Positions 44,475-54,300 of a stretch of DNA of 64,000 bases are shown here, piece after piece. Position numbers and translations under genes: made by a program. The notes under the pieces were generated by a model that did no database searches, was not told the origin of the DNA, and was given only the letters and a program-made list of their open reading frames with translations. Source of the stretch: Agriterribacter humi (GTDB lineage Bacteria; Bacteroidota; Bacteroidia; Chitinophagales; Chitinophagaceae); NCBI RefSeq assembly GCF_009192765.1, contig NZ_VOHQ01000009.1, positions 124,001 through 188,000 of the forward strand, read 5' to 3'. Numbering within the stretch: the stretch's first letter is position 1; every line of letters starts with the position of its first letter.

Positions 44475-45614
44475 ATGAAGAACAAAGAATACCTGGCAAA
44501 AAGAGATGAACTGGTTTCTTTTTTTTCCGGGGACAACCATTTAAAAGATGATGAAAAGCTGGGCATCCAGTTCAATCTTGTAAGTGCCAGCCTGCTTAAC
44601 TACCTGCCCGAAATAGCGTTTCCCCATCATGAGGATATTTATAAAAACATTTTGCTTCATCAGCATCTCAGCAGGCTTGAAGAATCATTTTATGGTGCGC
44701 TGGATTATGTAACCTGCGAAAACTTAAACAAGGATATACGATCGGTGCTGCGATATAAGCCTTCTATTATCTGTACTTTTCATACCGGCTCGTACCGGGT
44801 AATTAATCTGTGGTTAACCAAACATAATATCCCGTACGTGCTGGTTATTGCCAGAAACGTGATTGCCGCCCAGGGCGACCGCTTTTTGCAATCTTATAAC
44901 CAACTGCCAGGTTCACATAAAGCGCATTCATTTTCATGGATTGATGCCGAATCGCCATCGTCGGGGCTAAAAATGTTACGCGAAATTAAAAACGGTAAAA
45001 ATCTCTTACTGTACATAGATGGCAATACAGGCTCTGGCAGTAATACAATGAGTAATCACAATCATTTGACAATTGATTTCTTCGCCCGCCAGATCTTTGC
45101 AAGGAAAGGCATTGCGCTCCTGGCGCATATTGCACATTCGCCCATTATAACCGTGGCTTCCTACCGGAAATCCATAGCCGATATAAGACTTCGTTTCTTT
45201 GATCCGCTTTTTCCTGACGCAAAACAGGAGCGGGCCGCTTTTGCAAAGGCAACCACTCAAAAAATATACAATATGGTTGCGCCCATAATAAAGGCCCACC
45301 CCCACCAATGGGAAGGCTGGATGTACCTGCATAAATCGGCCCGTATCACTGTCACTGATGAAAAATTAGCCGGTAGCGCAAACATGAAACCAGTTGCCTG
45401 TGAGCGTGTATTATTCAATTCTGCAGGATTTGGTATATTTAAGATAGAGGATAATGCATTTTTATTCCAGAAAAACAATTACAGGTTTTATCCTGTTAAT
45501 AAATCCTTGTATCATTTATTGTCTGGCTGCATGTTGCAACCCGTGAGCAGAAAAAATATTGAGTCCGGCTTATTTTCCCTGTTATACGCAAAAAAAGTGC
45601 TGGTGAGCGTTTAA
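44475..45614 (+). CDS. LpxL-like acyltransferase with C-terminal PqqD/RRE-like domain
   Basis: A 379-residue protein. Residues about 1-290 match the lipid A/lauroyl acyltransferase (LpxL/HtrB) fold: TFHTGSYRVINLWL (101-114), LLLYIDGNTGSGSN (177-190), FFARQIFARKGI (202-213) and the C-terminal PHQWEGWMYLHKSAR (276-290). The family HX4(D/E) motif is altered: His103 is kept but position 108 is Arg. Residues about 305-379 are an added domain that looks like PqqD, the RiPP recognition element: IFKIEDNAFLFQ, FYPVNKSLYHLLSG, then a helix IESGLFSLLYAKKVL. This suggests an acyltransferase that recognises a leader peptide, here perhaps the product of the preceding 48-codon gene. It lacks the N-terminal membrane anchor usual in LpxL. 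The acyl donor and acceptor are unknown. Confidence 0.65.
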   Translation: MKNKEYLAKRDELVSFFSGDNHLKDDEKLGIQFNLVSASLLNYLPEIAFPHHEDIYKNILLHQHLSRLEESFYGALDYVTCENLNKDIRSVLRYKPSIICTFHTGSYRVINLWLTKHNIPYVLVIARNVIAAQGDRFLQSYNQLPGSHKAHSFSWIDAESPSSGLKMLREIKNGKNLLLYIDGNTGSGSNTMSNHNHLTIDFFARQIFARKGIALLAHIAHSPIITVASYRKSIADIRLRFFDPLFPDAKQERAAFAKATTQKIYNMVAPIIKAHPHQWEGWMYLHKSARITVTDEKLAGSANMKPVACERVLFNSAGFGIFKIEDNAFLFQKNNYRFYPVNKSLYHLLSGCMLQPVSRKNIESGLFSLLYAKKVLVSV

Positions 45615-45650
45615 CAGCCTGTAAAGCAATTTATATGCAAACGATAGTTT

Positions 45651-46766
45651 ATGCATCTATTTTTCAAATCGGGATATAAGAAAATACATCCTGCTGTTAT
45701 TCATACCTGCGCCTGGATAGCTTATACCGGTTATATTTATATTGCCAATTACCTGTCTAACCCGAAGTTGAGGATAATTGATACCATCACATTTCTTATT
45801 CCCTATTATATTACTTTTTATGTAGTGCTTTATTTCCTTAACCTCTTTAAAAACAGGGGCCTTGCCTGGAGCATTGCGTCTTTTTTTATTGTTTTTGTGT
45901 TAATGTCGGTGTTCGGCTATTGCTTTATTTACTGGCTTTTGCCGTTAATGGGTTTAAAGCTTTACAAAACAGGGGATTTCCTTCTTTTCCTGCAGGCGGC
46001 TGTATTGGGATATGTGCAGTTCTTCACCTATGCCATGCTCTATTTTTATTTTTATAAAACCATCAGGAAGGAACGCGAATTACGAAAACTGGAAGAGGAA
46101 AAATCAAAGCTCGAACAACAGAAAATACAGAAGGAACTGGAAAATGCAATATTGAAACAACAGGAGCTAAAGGCAAAACAGGAAAAGCTGGAGTTTGAAT
46201 ATGCTTTCCTGCGATCCCAGATCAACCCTCATTTTCTGCACAATACGCTGAACATTCTCTTCTCGCAGGCAATGAAAGTATCGCCCGACCTGGCCGATAA
46301 TATCGGGAAACTGAGCGACATGATGCGTTATTCAATGGAAAGCATGGAATACAAAAGCGGCGTTGTCTCCGTTCAAAAAGAATTAGACAACCTGCAAACT
46401 CTGATAGAGATCAATAATATGCGCTTTGCCCAAGCGCATGCTGTAGACTATTGCGTGGAAGGCGAAGTGCAGGGACAGCTTGTGCCCCCGCTTTGTATGA
46501 TAACGATTGTTGAAAATGCCTTTAAATACGGTGATAGTAAAGATGCTGCCCACCCCGTTCAGATAAAAGTGAAGCTGCGTACAGGACAGGTTTATTTTTT
46601 TTGTCGCAATAAAAAAAAGAAAAATAATATCGAGCTTTCCTCCCATAGCATAGGAATAACCAACCTCACTAAGCGCCTTGATGCTGTATTTAAGGACAGG
46701 TACAGGATTGAAACAACCGATGAAGAAATGTTTTATACTTTCGAGTTAACCATAAACACCACCTGA
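45651..46766 (+). CDS. LytS/AgrC-like membrane histidine kinase
   Basis: A 371-residue sensor kinase of the His_kinase (LytS/YehU) family. Four hydrophobic segments fill residues 14-136, followed by a coiled coil (140-185) and the phosphoacceptor motif QINPHFLHNTLN with His194. An ATPase region follows, with VENAFKYG and SIGITNLTKRLD. There is no large periplasmic domain, so the signal is probably sensed in or near the membrane, as suits a hydrophobic or lipidated peptide. It begins 36 nt after the acyltransferase stop and its stop is 1 nt from the next ATG, so it is operonic with the response regulator. Confidence 0.92.
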   Translation: MHLFFKSGYKKIHPAVIHTCAWIAYTGYIYIANYLSNPKLRIIDTITFLIPYYITFYVVLYFLNLFKNRGLAWSIASFFIVFVLMSVFGYCFIYWLLPLMGLKLYKTGDFLLFLQAAVLGYVQFFTYAMLYFYFYKTIRKERELRKLEEEKSKLEQQKIQKELENAILKQQELKAKQEKLEFEYAFLRSQINPHFLHNTLNILFSQAMKVSPDLADNIGKLSDMMRYSMESMEYKSGVVSVQKELDNLQTLIEINNMRFAQAHAVDYCVEGEVQGQLVPPLCMITIVENAFKYGDSKDAAHPVQIKVKLRTGQVYFFCRNKKKKNNIELSSHSIGITNLTKRLDAVFKDRYRIETTDEEMFYTFELTINTT

Positions 46767-46767
46767 T

Positions 46768-47526
46768 ATGATTAAATGTGTAGTAGTAGATGATGAATTA
46801 CCGGCTATTGATGTACTGGCAACCTATATCAACCAATTGCCCGGCATTGAACTGGCGGGGACTGCCACAAATCCTTTGGAAGGAATTGAAATCATTAAGC
46901 AAACGCATCCTGATGTAGTGTTTTTGGACGTTCAGATGCAGGAGATGAACGGACTTGAATTGATGCAGCTTCTTGACAAAGAAACACTCGTTGTATTTTG
47001 CACCGCCTATTCGGAATTTGCAATAAAGAGTTATGACCTCCGCGCCGTGGATTACCTGATGAAACCTATTCGCTTACCGCGCTTTATGCAAGCCATTGAG
47101 CGTGTAGCTGATATGATGTCAGCCAAATCAACCATCGTGCCGGAAGCGATCCCGGATGATTATCTTTTTGTAAAAACAGAGCATAAAGGGAAGATGATAA
47201 AAATTGACATGCAGGATATTGATTTCGTAGAGGCGTTACGTAACTACGTGGCATTTTACAGGGGAAAACAGAAAACACTGGCTTATATTTCCATGAAAGA
47301 ACTGGAAAACCGTTTACCCAAAAGCCAGTTCGTCCGTGTGCACAAATCCTTTATTGTGGCAATAAAACAGGTCAGCTCTATGGAATACAGCGAACTTATA
47401 CTGAAGAATACTTCAAGGCATATCCCGATCGGTAATAATTACAAAGCCCTGTTTATGGATCTGTTAAAAGATAAGTTGCTTTTTTGGGGAACGGTTGCAA
47501 GCATAATGTGCGAAGGGACCGGGTAG
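46768..47526 (+). CDS. LytTR-family response regulator
   Basis: A 252-residue response regulator with a receiver domain (phosphoacceptor Asp54 in VVFLDVQMQEM, the CTAYSEFAIKSYDLRAVDYLMKP stretch with the conserved Thr/Ser and Lys) and a LytTR DNA-binding domain (KTEHKGKMIKIDMQDIDFVE, RNYVAFY, FVRVHKSFIVA). It pairs with the kinase encoded one base upstream. LytTR regulators often control peptide or bacteriocin loci and act on spaced direct repeats; GTAAAC repeats lie upstream of the peptide gene. Confidence 0.93.
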   Translation: MIKCVVVDDELPAIDVLATYINQLPGIELAGTATNPLEGIEIIKQTHPDVVFLDVQMQEMNGLELMQLLDKETLVVFCTAYSEFAIKSYDLRAVDYLMKPIRLPRFMQAIERVADMMSAKSTIVPEAIPDDYLFVKTEHKGKMIKIDMQDIDFVEALRNYVAFYRGKQKTLAYISMKELENRLPKSQFVRVHKSFIVAIKQVSSMEYSELILKNTSRHIPIGNNYKALFMDLLKDKLLFWGTVASIMCEGTG

Positions 47527-47648
47527 CAGCAGTTTTGTAAAAAACCTTTTTAAACGAAGGCGGTAAATGTCCCGCGAGATCCCTGGGCCCCGCGAAAAAA
47601 CCTATGATTGCCCGTACAAAGGCTTCACAATTTTGATATCTGTAAAAA

Positions 47649-48638
47649 TCATTGCAACAGCAGCCGGCATTCTTTCAGCAGTGCTTCTTTATCTATGGCA
47701 GCAGTGCCCACAATTTCGCATACCAGCCCTCCGGCTATATTGGCTGCTTCCGCCATCAGGTGAACGTTGCGGGTAGCGGCATACACCAGCGAAGCCACCG
47801 CTATCACTGTATCGCCGGCGCCGCTTACATCGGCAATATCGCGGATATGTGAAGGCACAATGGCGCCTTCATCCTTTTGCTTATAAAAAACACCTTTTTC
47901 GGAAAGCGTAATTAAGGAAATTTGATGACCCAGCTTTTCGGCCAACGCATCATGAATATCGTGGAGTAATTTTTCATTCACTTCACCGGCAATGATATTC
48001 AGCCCTTCCATCGCTTCTTTTAAATTGGGCTTAAAAATATCTACACTTTTATAGGCGAAAAAGTTTTTACGCTTGGGGTCAACGGCAGTAATGATATGGT
48101 TGTGCCTGCACAGGTCAATTACTTTTTGTATTACCAGTTCCGTAAGCACCCCCTTGTTATAATCTTCCAGAATAATTACCTGCGGCTTTTCCTGCGCTAT
48201 ATAATGCTGCACGGCCAGTATCAATCTGTTCTCATCCTCATAACCCAAATCATCGGTAACTTCATGATCCAGCCGCATCATTTGCTGGTTGCGGCCAATA
48301 ACGCGGATCTTGTTGGTAGTGATTCTTTTTGAACTTTGCAATATAAAACTGGTATCAATGCCCTGCTGCGCAAACATTTTTTGCAGGGCATGGCCATCAT
48401 CATCATTACCCGTTACTGATATTACCGATGCCCTGGCGCCTAAAGAACAAATGTTCAGCGCCACATTGCCTGCTCCGCCTATACGGTATTCTTTTTTATT
48501 TACAGCCACAATAGGCACGGGCGCTTCGGGCGAAATACGGTCAACCTTACCCCACATATAGGTATCCAGCATAACATCGCCCACAATACCTACTTTTATA
48601 TTTTTAAAGGATTCAAAAAGATTTGCTATATCGTTCAT
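47649..48638 (-). CDS. rfaE1: D-glycero-beta-D-manno-heptose-7-phosphate kinase
   Basis: A 329-residue PfkB-family kinase of the HldE/RfaE domain-I type, which makes ADP-heptose precursor for the lipopolysaccharide core by phosphorylating heptose-7-phosphate at C1. Family features are GDVMLDTYMWGKVDRISPEAPVPI, GGAGNVALN and the C-terminal VSGAGDTVIA, where Asp is the catalytic base. The nucleotidyltransferase domain present in fused HldE is absent, so the adenylyl step needs another gene. It faces the response-regulator gene and lies beyond a repeat-bearing gap from the amino-acid permease. Confidence 0.92.
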   Translation of the reverse strand: MNDIANLFESFKNIKVGIVGDVMLDTYMWGKVDRISPEAPVPIVAVNKKEYRIGGAGNVALNICSLGARASVISVTGNDDDGHALQKMFAQQGIDTSFILQSSKRITTNKIRVIGRNQQMMRLDHEVTDDLGYEDENRLILAVQHYIAQEKPQVIILEDYNKGVLTELVIQKVIDLCRHNHIITAVDPKRKNFFAYKSVDIFKPNLKEAMEGLNIIAGEVNEKLLHDIHDALAEKLGHQISLITLSEKGVFYKQKDEGAIVPSHIRDIADVSGAGDTVIAVASLVYAATRNVHLMAEAANIAGGLVCEIVGTAAIDKEALLKECRLLLQ

Positions 48639-48909
48639 GCCTTAACGGATTTGGAATTTGAGATTTTAGATCTGAGATTGAGGCAGCAATCAGATTCAGC
48701 GCTCAACCCTCAGATTTGGATTTGGAAAGTTTATTGTTTTTGATTTCTTGTTTTATTCTTCAGATTTCAAGCTTAAGGCTTCGGATTTGTCAATTGAAAT
48801 TTCTTTGGTTCTTGTCTTTTGTCATTTGGTGCTTTGCATTCCTCCCTGCAACATGCAACTTGTAACCTGTAACCTGCAACAATTTCCACATTTTCAAATT
48901 TCCAAATTC
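48639..48909. repeat. Intergenic repeat-type sequence
   Basis: No gene. It contains degenerate GGATTTGGAATTTGAGATTT-like pieces, a CTTCGGATTTGTC / TTGGTGCTTTGCATT unit related to repeats at 9992 and 10752, and a CATTTTCAAATTTCCAAATT / CTCAAATTCTC tract at about 48890-48918. Confidence 0.6.
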
Positions 48910-50331
48910 TCAAATTCTCATCCTGCTCTTTGCAATATAATACACCGGTATTCCCAGTAAAATAATGCCCAGCCCCGGGAGCGTGTAGTTGCTTTCAAAA
49001 ATCAGCAGCAATATGGCCAATGCTGTGGCTGCCAGTATGTAAACCATGGGCAGTACCGGGTAACCAAACGCCTTATAGCTGCGCGCAATATCAGGCCGCT
49101 TCCTGCGCAATATGTATATACCGGTTATGGTAAGCACATAAAACACCAGCACGCCAAATATTACCATAGCCAGCAAATCATTATAGCTCCCTGTAAGGCA
49201 TAAGGCCGATGCCCATACGCATTGTATCCACAACCCGCGACCCGGAACGCTGAATGCATTTAATTGTCCCGCCCCTTTAAAAAACAGCCCATCCTTTGCC
49301 ATAGTATAATAAATACGGGCGCCCGCCAAAATTAAGCCGTTGTTGCATCCAAATGTAGAGATCATGATCATTACCGCCACAATGAGCGAACCGTTGTTGC
49401 CAAAAATTTTCTCCGCGGCCGCCACACCCACCCTGTCGTTTGCGGCAAAAGCAATTTCATTAAAAGGCAACACAGCCAAATACATTACATTAGCCGCAAC
49501 ATAAACAATGGTAACAATAGATGTTCCCAGGAACAATGCCCTTCCTATATTTTTTTCGGGGTTTTTAATTTCAGCAGCAATAAAGGTTACATTATTCCAG
49601 GCATCGCTGCTGAATAAAGTACCTTTCATTGAAACTGCAATAGCGCCAAATAAAGCCAATCCCGACAGCAGCGTAGTAACCGTTTGGCCATTTACATTTG
49701 CAATATTCGAAAATTGCCAGGCATTTTGCCAGTTGGCATTCCATACTTCCGCTTTGGCGCCGGTTAAAAAACCAAATACAATTAAACCCAATAAAGAAAG
49801 GATCTTGGTAAGCGTAAAAGTGGTTTGAATGATCTTTCCGTTTTTAACTCCCCGGCTATTAATATAAGTAAGAAGAATAATTGAGATGATAGCCAATACC
49901 TGTGCTCCGGAAATTTTAAACCATGCAATATGAAATAATACATTTTGTTCGCTAAACGCCGGAATAAGATAGGCTGTGAATTTTGCAAAGGCAACCGCCA
50001 CTGCGGCAATGGTACCGGTTTGTATTACGCCAAACTGCGTCCATCCAAATAAAAAGGCCACAAACGGATTGTAGGCTTCCCTGAGGTAAACGTATTGCCC
50101 GCCGGCTTTGGGAAACATGCCCGACAGCTCGCCATAGCTCAGGGCGGCAATTAAAGTAACTACACCAGCCAGTATCCACATCAGCAACAACGTTCCTGCT
50201 CCGCCTACATTACGTGCAATTTCGGCGCTCACAATAAATATACCCGACCCTATCATGGATCCCGCAACCAGCATGGTGGCATCCAATAATCCCAGCGAAG
50301 GTTTAAATTGTTTTGAGGTATCCTTCTCCAT
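48910..50331 (-). CDS. APC-superfamily amino-acid permease
   Basis: A 473-residue transporter with about 12 membrane helices. The family start LGLLDATMLVAGSMIGSGIF is conserved; GSGIF is the substrate/helix-1 motif of amino-acid/polyamine/organocation carriers. It probably takes up or exchanges amino acids; the substrate is not determinable. ATG 50331 (MEKDTSKQ) is used because the homologous region begins there. An alternative upstream frame is open but runs through an intrinsic terminator. The ATG sits directly after that terminator's T-run. Confidence 0.9.
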   Translation of the reverse strand: MEKDTSKQFKPSLGLLDATMLVAGSMIGSGIFIVSAEIARNVGGAGTLLLMWILAGVVTLIAALSYGELSGMFPKAGGQYVYLREAYNPFVAFLFGWTQFGVIQTGTIAAVAVAFAKFTAYLIPAFSEQNVLFHIAWFKISGAQVLAIISIILLTYINSRGVKNGKIIQTTFTLTKILSLLGLIVFGFLTGAKAEVWNANWQNAWQFSNIANVNGQTVTTLLSGLALFGAIAVSMKGTLFSSDAWNNVTFIAAEIKNPEKNIGRALFLGTSIVTIVYVAANVMYLAVLPFNEIAFAANDRVGVAAAEKIFGNNGSLIVAVMIMISTFGCNNGLILAGARIYYTMAKDGLFFKGAGQLNAFSVPGRGLWIQCVWASALCLTGSYNDLLAMVIFGVLVFYVLTITGIYILRRKRPDIARSYKAFGYPVLPMVYILAATALAILLLIFESNYTLPGLGIILLGIPVYYIAKSRMRI

Positions 50332-50357
50332 AAAAAAATCCCGGAACTTTCCGGGAC
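50332..50357 (-). terminator. Intrinsic terminator after ompH, directly before permease ATG
   Basis: On the minus strand CCCGGAA pairs with TTCCGGG, followed by ATTTTTTT, and then the permease ATG. It ends the ompH transcript. Read-through is needed if the permease has no promoter of its own inside the hairpin. Confidence 0.8.
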
Positions 50358-50389
50358 CTGAAGATAATACATTCAATTGCTCCTGCCTG

Positions 50390-51001
50390 CTATTTTTTCT
50401 TCTCTTCTTTTTTATACATGGCATTCAACCCCGTAATCACATCTTCCGTAATATTAAACACAGGGTCTTCATACAAAAAGATATTCGCGTTTTTGGAATA
50501 AGAAAAAACATACGTATATCCCCTTTCCTTACAGTAGCCCGTTAAATAATCATTTATTTTCTTAAAAATATCATCGCGCATGATCATCGCTTCCTGCTGC
50601 ACATCCTGTTCCGTTTTGCGGCGCTGGTTTTCCAGCACCTGCAATTGCTGATCATACTCTTTTTTAAAGGCGTCTGCTTCGGCCTGCGTAATGGCATTTC
50701 CCCTTTTCAAAAAATCTATCCGCCGCTTGTCCAATTGCTGGTAGGCTCCGTTCAACTGCCTGTCTAACCCGTCCTTCTTTTTTTCAAAAGATTCCATTTT
50801 GCCTTTATAAAATTCAAACCTTGCGTCTATTGAATCCAGGTCTACATATGCGATCTTTAAAGTCTTTGCATGTGAAGTATCGCCCGAACGCAGTTCGGTA
50901 AGCAGGTTGCGCAGCTTACTGGTATGGGTTTGCTGCTGGTAAAACAATATGCCTGCCAGAACCAAAGCGATTGAACTCAATATTATGGAGAGATACTTCA
51001 T
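50390..51001 (-). CDS. OmpH/Skp-family periplasmic chaperone
   Basis: A 203-residue protein with an N-terminal signal or anchor (LSIILSSIALVLAGILF), then a long charged coiled-coil segment (about residues 65-140: FEKKKDGLDRQLNGAYQQL, EYDQQLQVLENQRRKTEQDV) and a C-terminal small strand domain. This is the OmpH/Skp pattern; Skp holds unfolded outer-membrane proteins in the periplasm. In Bacteroidota several paralogues exist, so the client is not defined. It is followed by an intrinsic terminator. Confidence 0.85.
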   Translation of the reverse strand: MKYLSIILSSIALVLAGILFYQQQTHTSKLRNLLTELRSGDTSHAKTLKIAYVDLDSIDARFEFYKGKMESFEKKKDGLDRQLNGAYQQLDKRRIDFLKRGNAITQAEADAFKKEYDQQLQVLENQRRKTEQDVQQEAMIMRDDIFKKINDYLTGYCKERGYTYVFSYSKNANIFLYEDPVFNITEDVITGLNAMYKKEEKKK

Positions 51002-51325
51002 GCGTGTTTTTTTTGCAAATTATACAAATAACAAATAAGCATATTGCTTTTAAAGAACACTTAACAATAGTGCAAAAAACCAGGGTCAATAACGGCTACT
51101 TTCACGCTGCTGCCTGTTTCCGGACCCGTAATGATTTTGGAGGTTACCGGCAGCAGAAATTGTGGCATCGTTTCTTGCGTCGCAATCACTTCATCTGCAG
51201 TACCAACACATCAGCAATGCTTCCGTAAGCGTTAGTACCGACGGTGCTGTAATGGATTGCTCAGCTATTCATAATAAAAAAGGAGCAGAGATTGTGCTCT
51301 ACTCCTTCCAGATTATTTTATCAAA
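51002..51325. other. Intergenic region between ompH and rpoC
   Basis: Apart from the rpoC terminator (51275-51305) no feature is visible. It should hold the ompH promoter on the minus strand, but no consensus pair was found. Confidence 0.5.
51275..51305 (-). terminator. Intrinsic terminator of rpoBC
   Basis: On the minus strand GGAGTAGAG pairs with CTCTGCTCC (one mismatch) around a CACAAT loop, followed by TTTTTTT. It lies about 20 nt after the rpoC stop. Confidence 0.87.
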
Positions 51326-54300
51326 TTATTCTTCCTCATCAAAGCTCATGGCCTCACGGGTAGTTTGCAACAATTCGTATTCTTCCTTGCTGCCTACTAT
51401 TACATTGTCAAACTCACGCAGCCCTGTACCAGCCGGTATAGGATGTCCGGTAATTACATTTTCTTTCAGCCCGAGCATATCATCCGTTTTACCCTGTATG
51501 GCGGCTGAGCTCAGCACCTTGGTTGTTTCCTGGAATGATGCAGCGGATATCCAGCTATGCGTACCCAATGATGCTTTGGTAATACCCAGCAATACTGGTT
51601 TAGAAGTGGCGGGATTGGCGTCCCTGAATTCTACCAGTTTTTTATCGCCCCTGCGAAGGATAGAGTTTTCTTCACGCAATTCGCGCAAACTTACAATTTG
51701 TCCTGCACGCAGTTTAGCAGAATCGCCGGGCTCCGTTACTACCTTCTTATCATATATCCAGTCATTCTCTTCAATAAATTCAAAGCGGTCTTCCAGGTCT
51801 TCCTCCAGGAACTTGGTATCGCCCGGCTCAACAATTTCAATCTTCTTCATCATCTGCCTTACAATTACCTCAATATGCTTATCATTTATGCGCACACCCT
51901 GCAGGCGGTATACTTCCTGAATTTCGTTTACTACGTATTCCTGTACTGCAAAAGGCCCTTTAATATTAAGAATATCGGCAGGAGCTGTTTGCCCGTCAGA
52001 CAAAGGCGTACCGGCTCTTACAAAGTCGCCGTCCTGTACAAGAATTTGCCGTGTAAGGGGAACTAAGTATTTTTTTACAACGCCATCCTTGGCTTCAATG
52101 ATAATCTCGCGGTTACCCCGTTTTACCACACCAAAAGAAACTACCCCGTCAATTTCAGAAACAATGGCAGGATTGCCCGGGTTACGTGCTTCAAACAATT
52201 CCGTTACACGTGGTAAACCACCGGTAATATCACGCAGCTTGCCCAATACACGTGGGATTTTAACCAATACCTGCCCGGCGCGAACCTCTTCTGTTTCATC
52301 AACTACAATATGCGAACCTACGGGAAGGTTATACGTTTTAATTTCCTTGCCTTCCACCAAAAGCATTGGTATCTTGGTCTTATCTTTTGTTTCAATTACT
52401 ACTTTTTCCCGGTGTCCTGTTTGTTCATCAGCTTCCTCGCGATAGGTAAATCCTTCCAGTACACTGTCAAACTTGATGGTTCCTGCCTGTTCAGAAATAA
52501 TTACATTATTAAATGGATCCCATGAACAGATAATATCGCCCTTCTCTACTTTTTGGCCATCTTTTACCATTAAAGTGGCGCCGTAAGGAATATTATTGGT
52601 AATGAGCAGCCTGTCATTTTTTACATCAATGATCCTCAGTTCACCTGTACGGCCAATTACAATCTGTATTTTTTCGCCCTGGTTGTTTTCTGCAGTTACC
52701 GTACGCAACCCGTCAAACTGCACAGTGCCATCGAACTTAGCGGCTAACTGCGAATCAACGGTAGCCGACCCTGCCACACCACCCACGTGGAAGGTACGAA
52801 GGGTTAACTGTGTACCTGGTTCACCGATTGACTGGGCGGCAATAATACCTACTGCATCTCCCCTTTGGGCAAGATAACCCGTTGCCAGGTTAAGTCCGTA
52901 GCATTTTACACAAACACCACGCTTGCTTTCGCATGTTAACACAGAACGTATCTCCACGGTTTCAATTCCGCTTTCTTCAATTGTTTTAGCAACTTCTTCT
53001 GTAATTTGCTCACCTGCCCCTATAATCAACTCATCTGTTACAGGATTGTATACATCGTGTACCGAAGTGCGTCCTAATATACGATCGTATAAAGGTTCTA
53101 CTATATCTTCATTATCTTTTAATGCGCTGATGGCGATGCCCCGCAACGTGCCACAATCTTCATCATTGATCACCACATCCTGGGCCACATCTACCAAACG
53201 GCGGGTGAGGTAACCGGCATCGGCTGTTTTTAAAGCGGTATCGGCCAAACCCTTACGTGCACCGTGTGTTGAAATAAAATATTCCAATACATTCAGCCCA
53301 TCTTTAAAGTTGGATAAGATCGGGTTTTCAATGATCTCTGATCCGCTGGAACCACTTTTACGTGGTTTAGCCATCAAACCTCTTATTCCTGCGAGCTGTT
53401 TTACCTGTTGCTTACTACCACGGGCACCCGAATCCAGCATCATATAAACAGAGTTGAAGCCTTGTTTATCTGTTGCCATTTCACGTATAAGCGTTTCCGT
53501 AACACGGGTATCCACACGCGACCATATATCAATGATCTGGTTATACCGTTCGTTATTGGTAATGAGACCCATGTTGTAGTTTTCCCAAACTTCTTTTACT
53601 TCTTCGGATGCTGAATCAACCAGTTCCTGCTTCAACTGAGGGATAACAAGATCATTAATATTAAAGGAAAGCCCTCCTCTGAATGCGGTACGGAAACCCA
53701 ATTGCTTGATATCGTCAAGGAATTTAGCGGTTTTGGGAACATTGGTAATTTTAATGATGTCACCAATAATTTCCCTGAGTGATTTTTTGGTAAGTAATGC
53801 ATTTATAAATCCTACTTCTTCGGGAACATGCTGGTTAAAAATTACACGACCTACTGTGGTATCAATGAGTTTCTTTTCCAGCTCACCGTTATCTTTGCGA
53901 AGTGTGGCTCTTACCCTGATATGTGCATGGAGGTCAACCTTATTTTCGTTGTAGGCAATAATAACCTCTTCTGCGCTATAAAAGCTCTTACCTTCTCCTT
54001 TTACCTTTTCTGTTTCGGTTGATTTCTTACCTTTTGAAATATAATACAAACCCAGTACCATGTCCTGCGAAGGAAGGGTAATAGGTGTGCCGTTTTGCGG
54101 GTTGAGAATATTGTGCGAAGACAGCATAAGCAACTGCGCTTCCAAAATAGCGGCGCTGCTCAGTGGAACGTGAACGGCCATTTGGTCACCATCAAAGTCG
54201 GCGTTGAACGCAGAACATACCAACGGGTGTAACTGTATCGCTTTCCCTTCTACCAATTTTGGCTGAAATGCCTGGATGGATAAACGGTGCAGTGTGGGGG

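Noticed and set aside
47567-47852. Plus-strand ORFs opposite the end of rfaE1
   Set aside because: They are antisense to a well-supported kinase.
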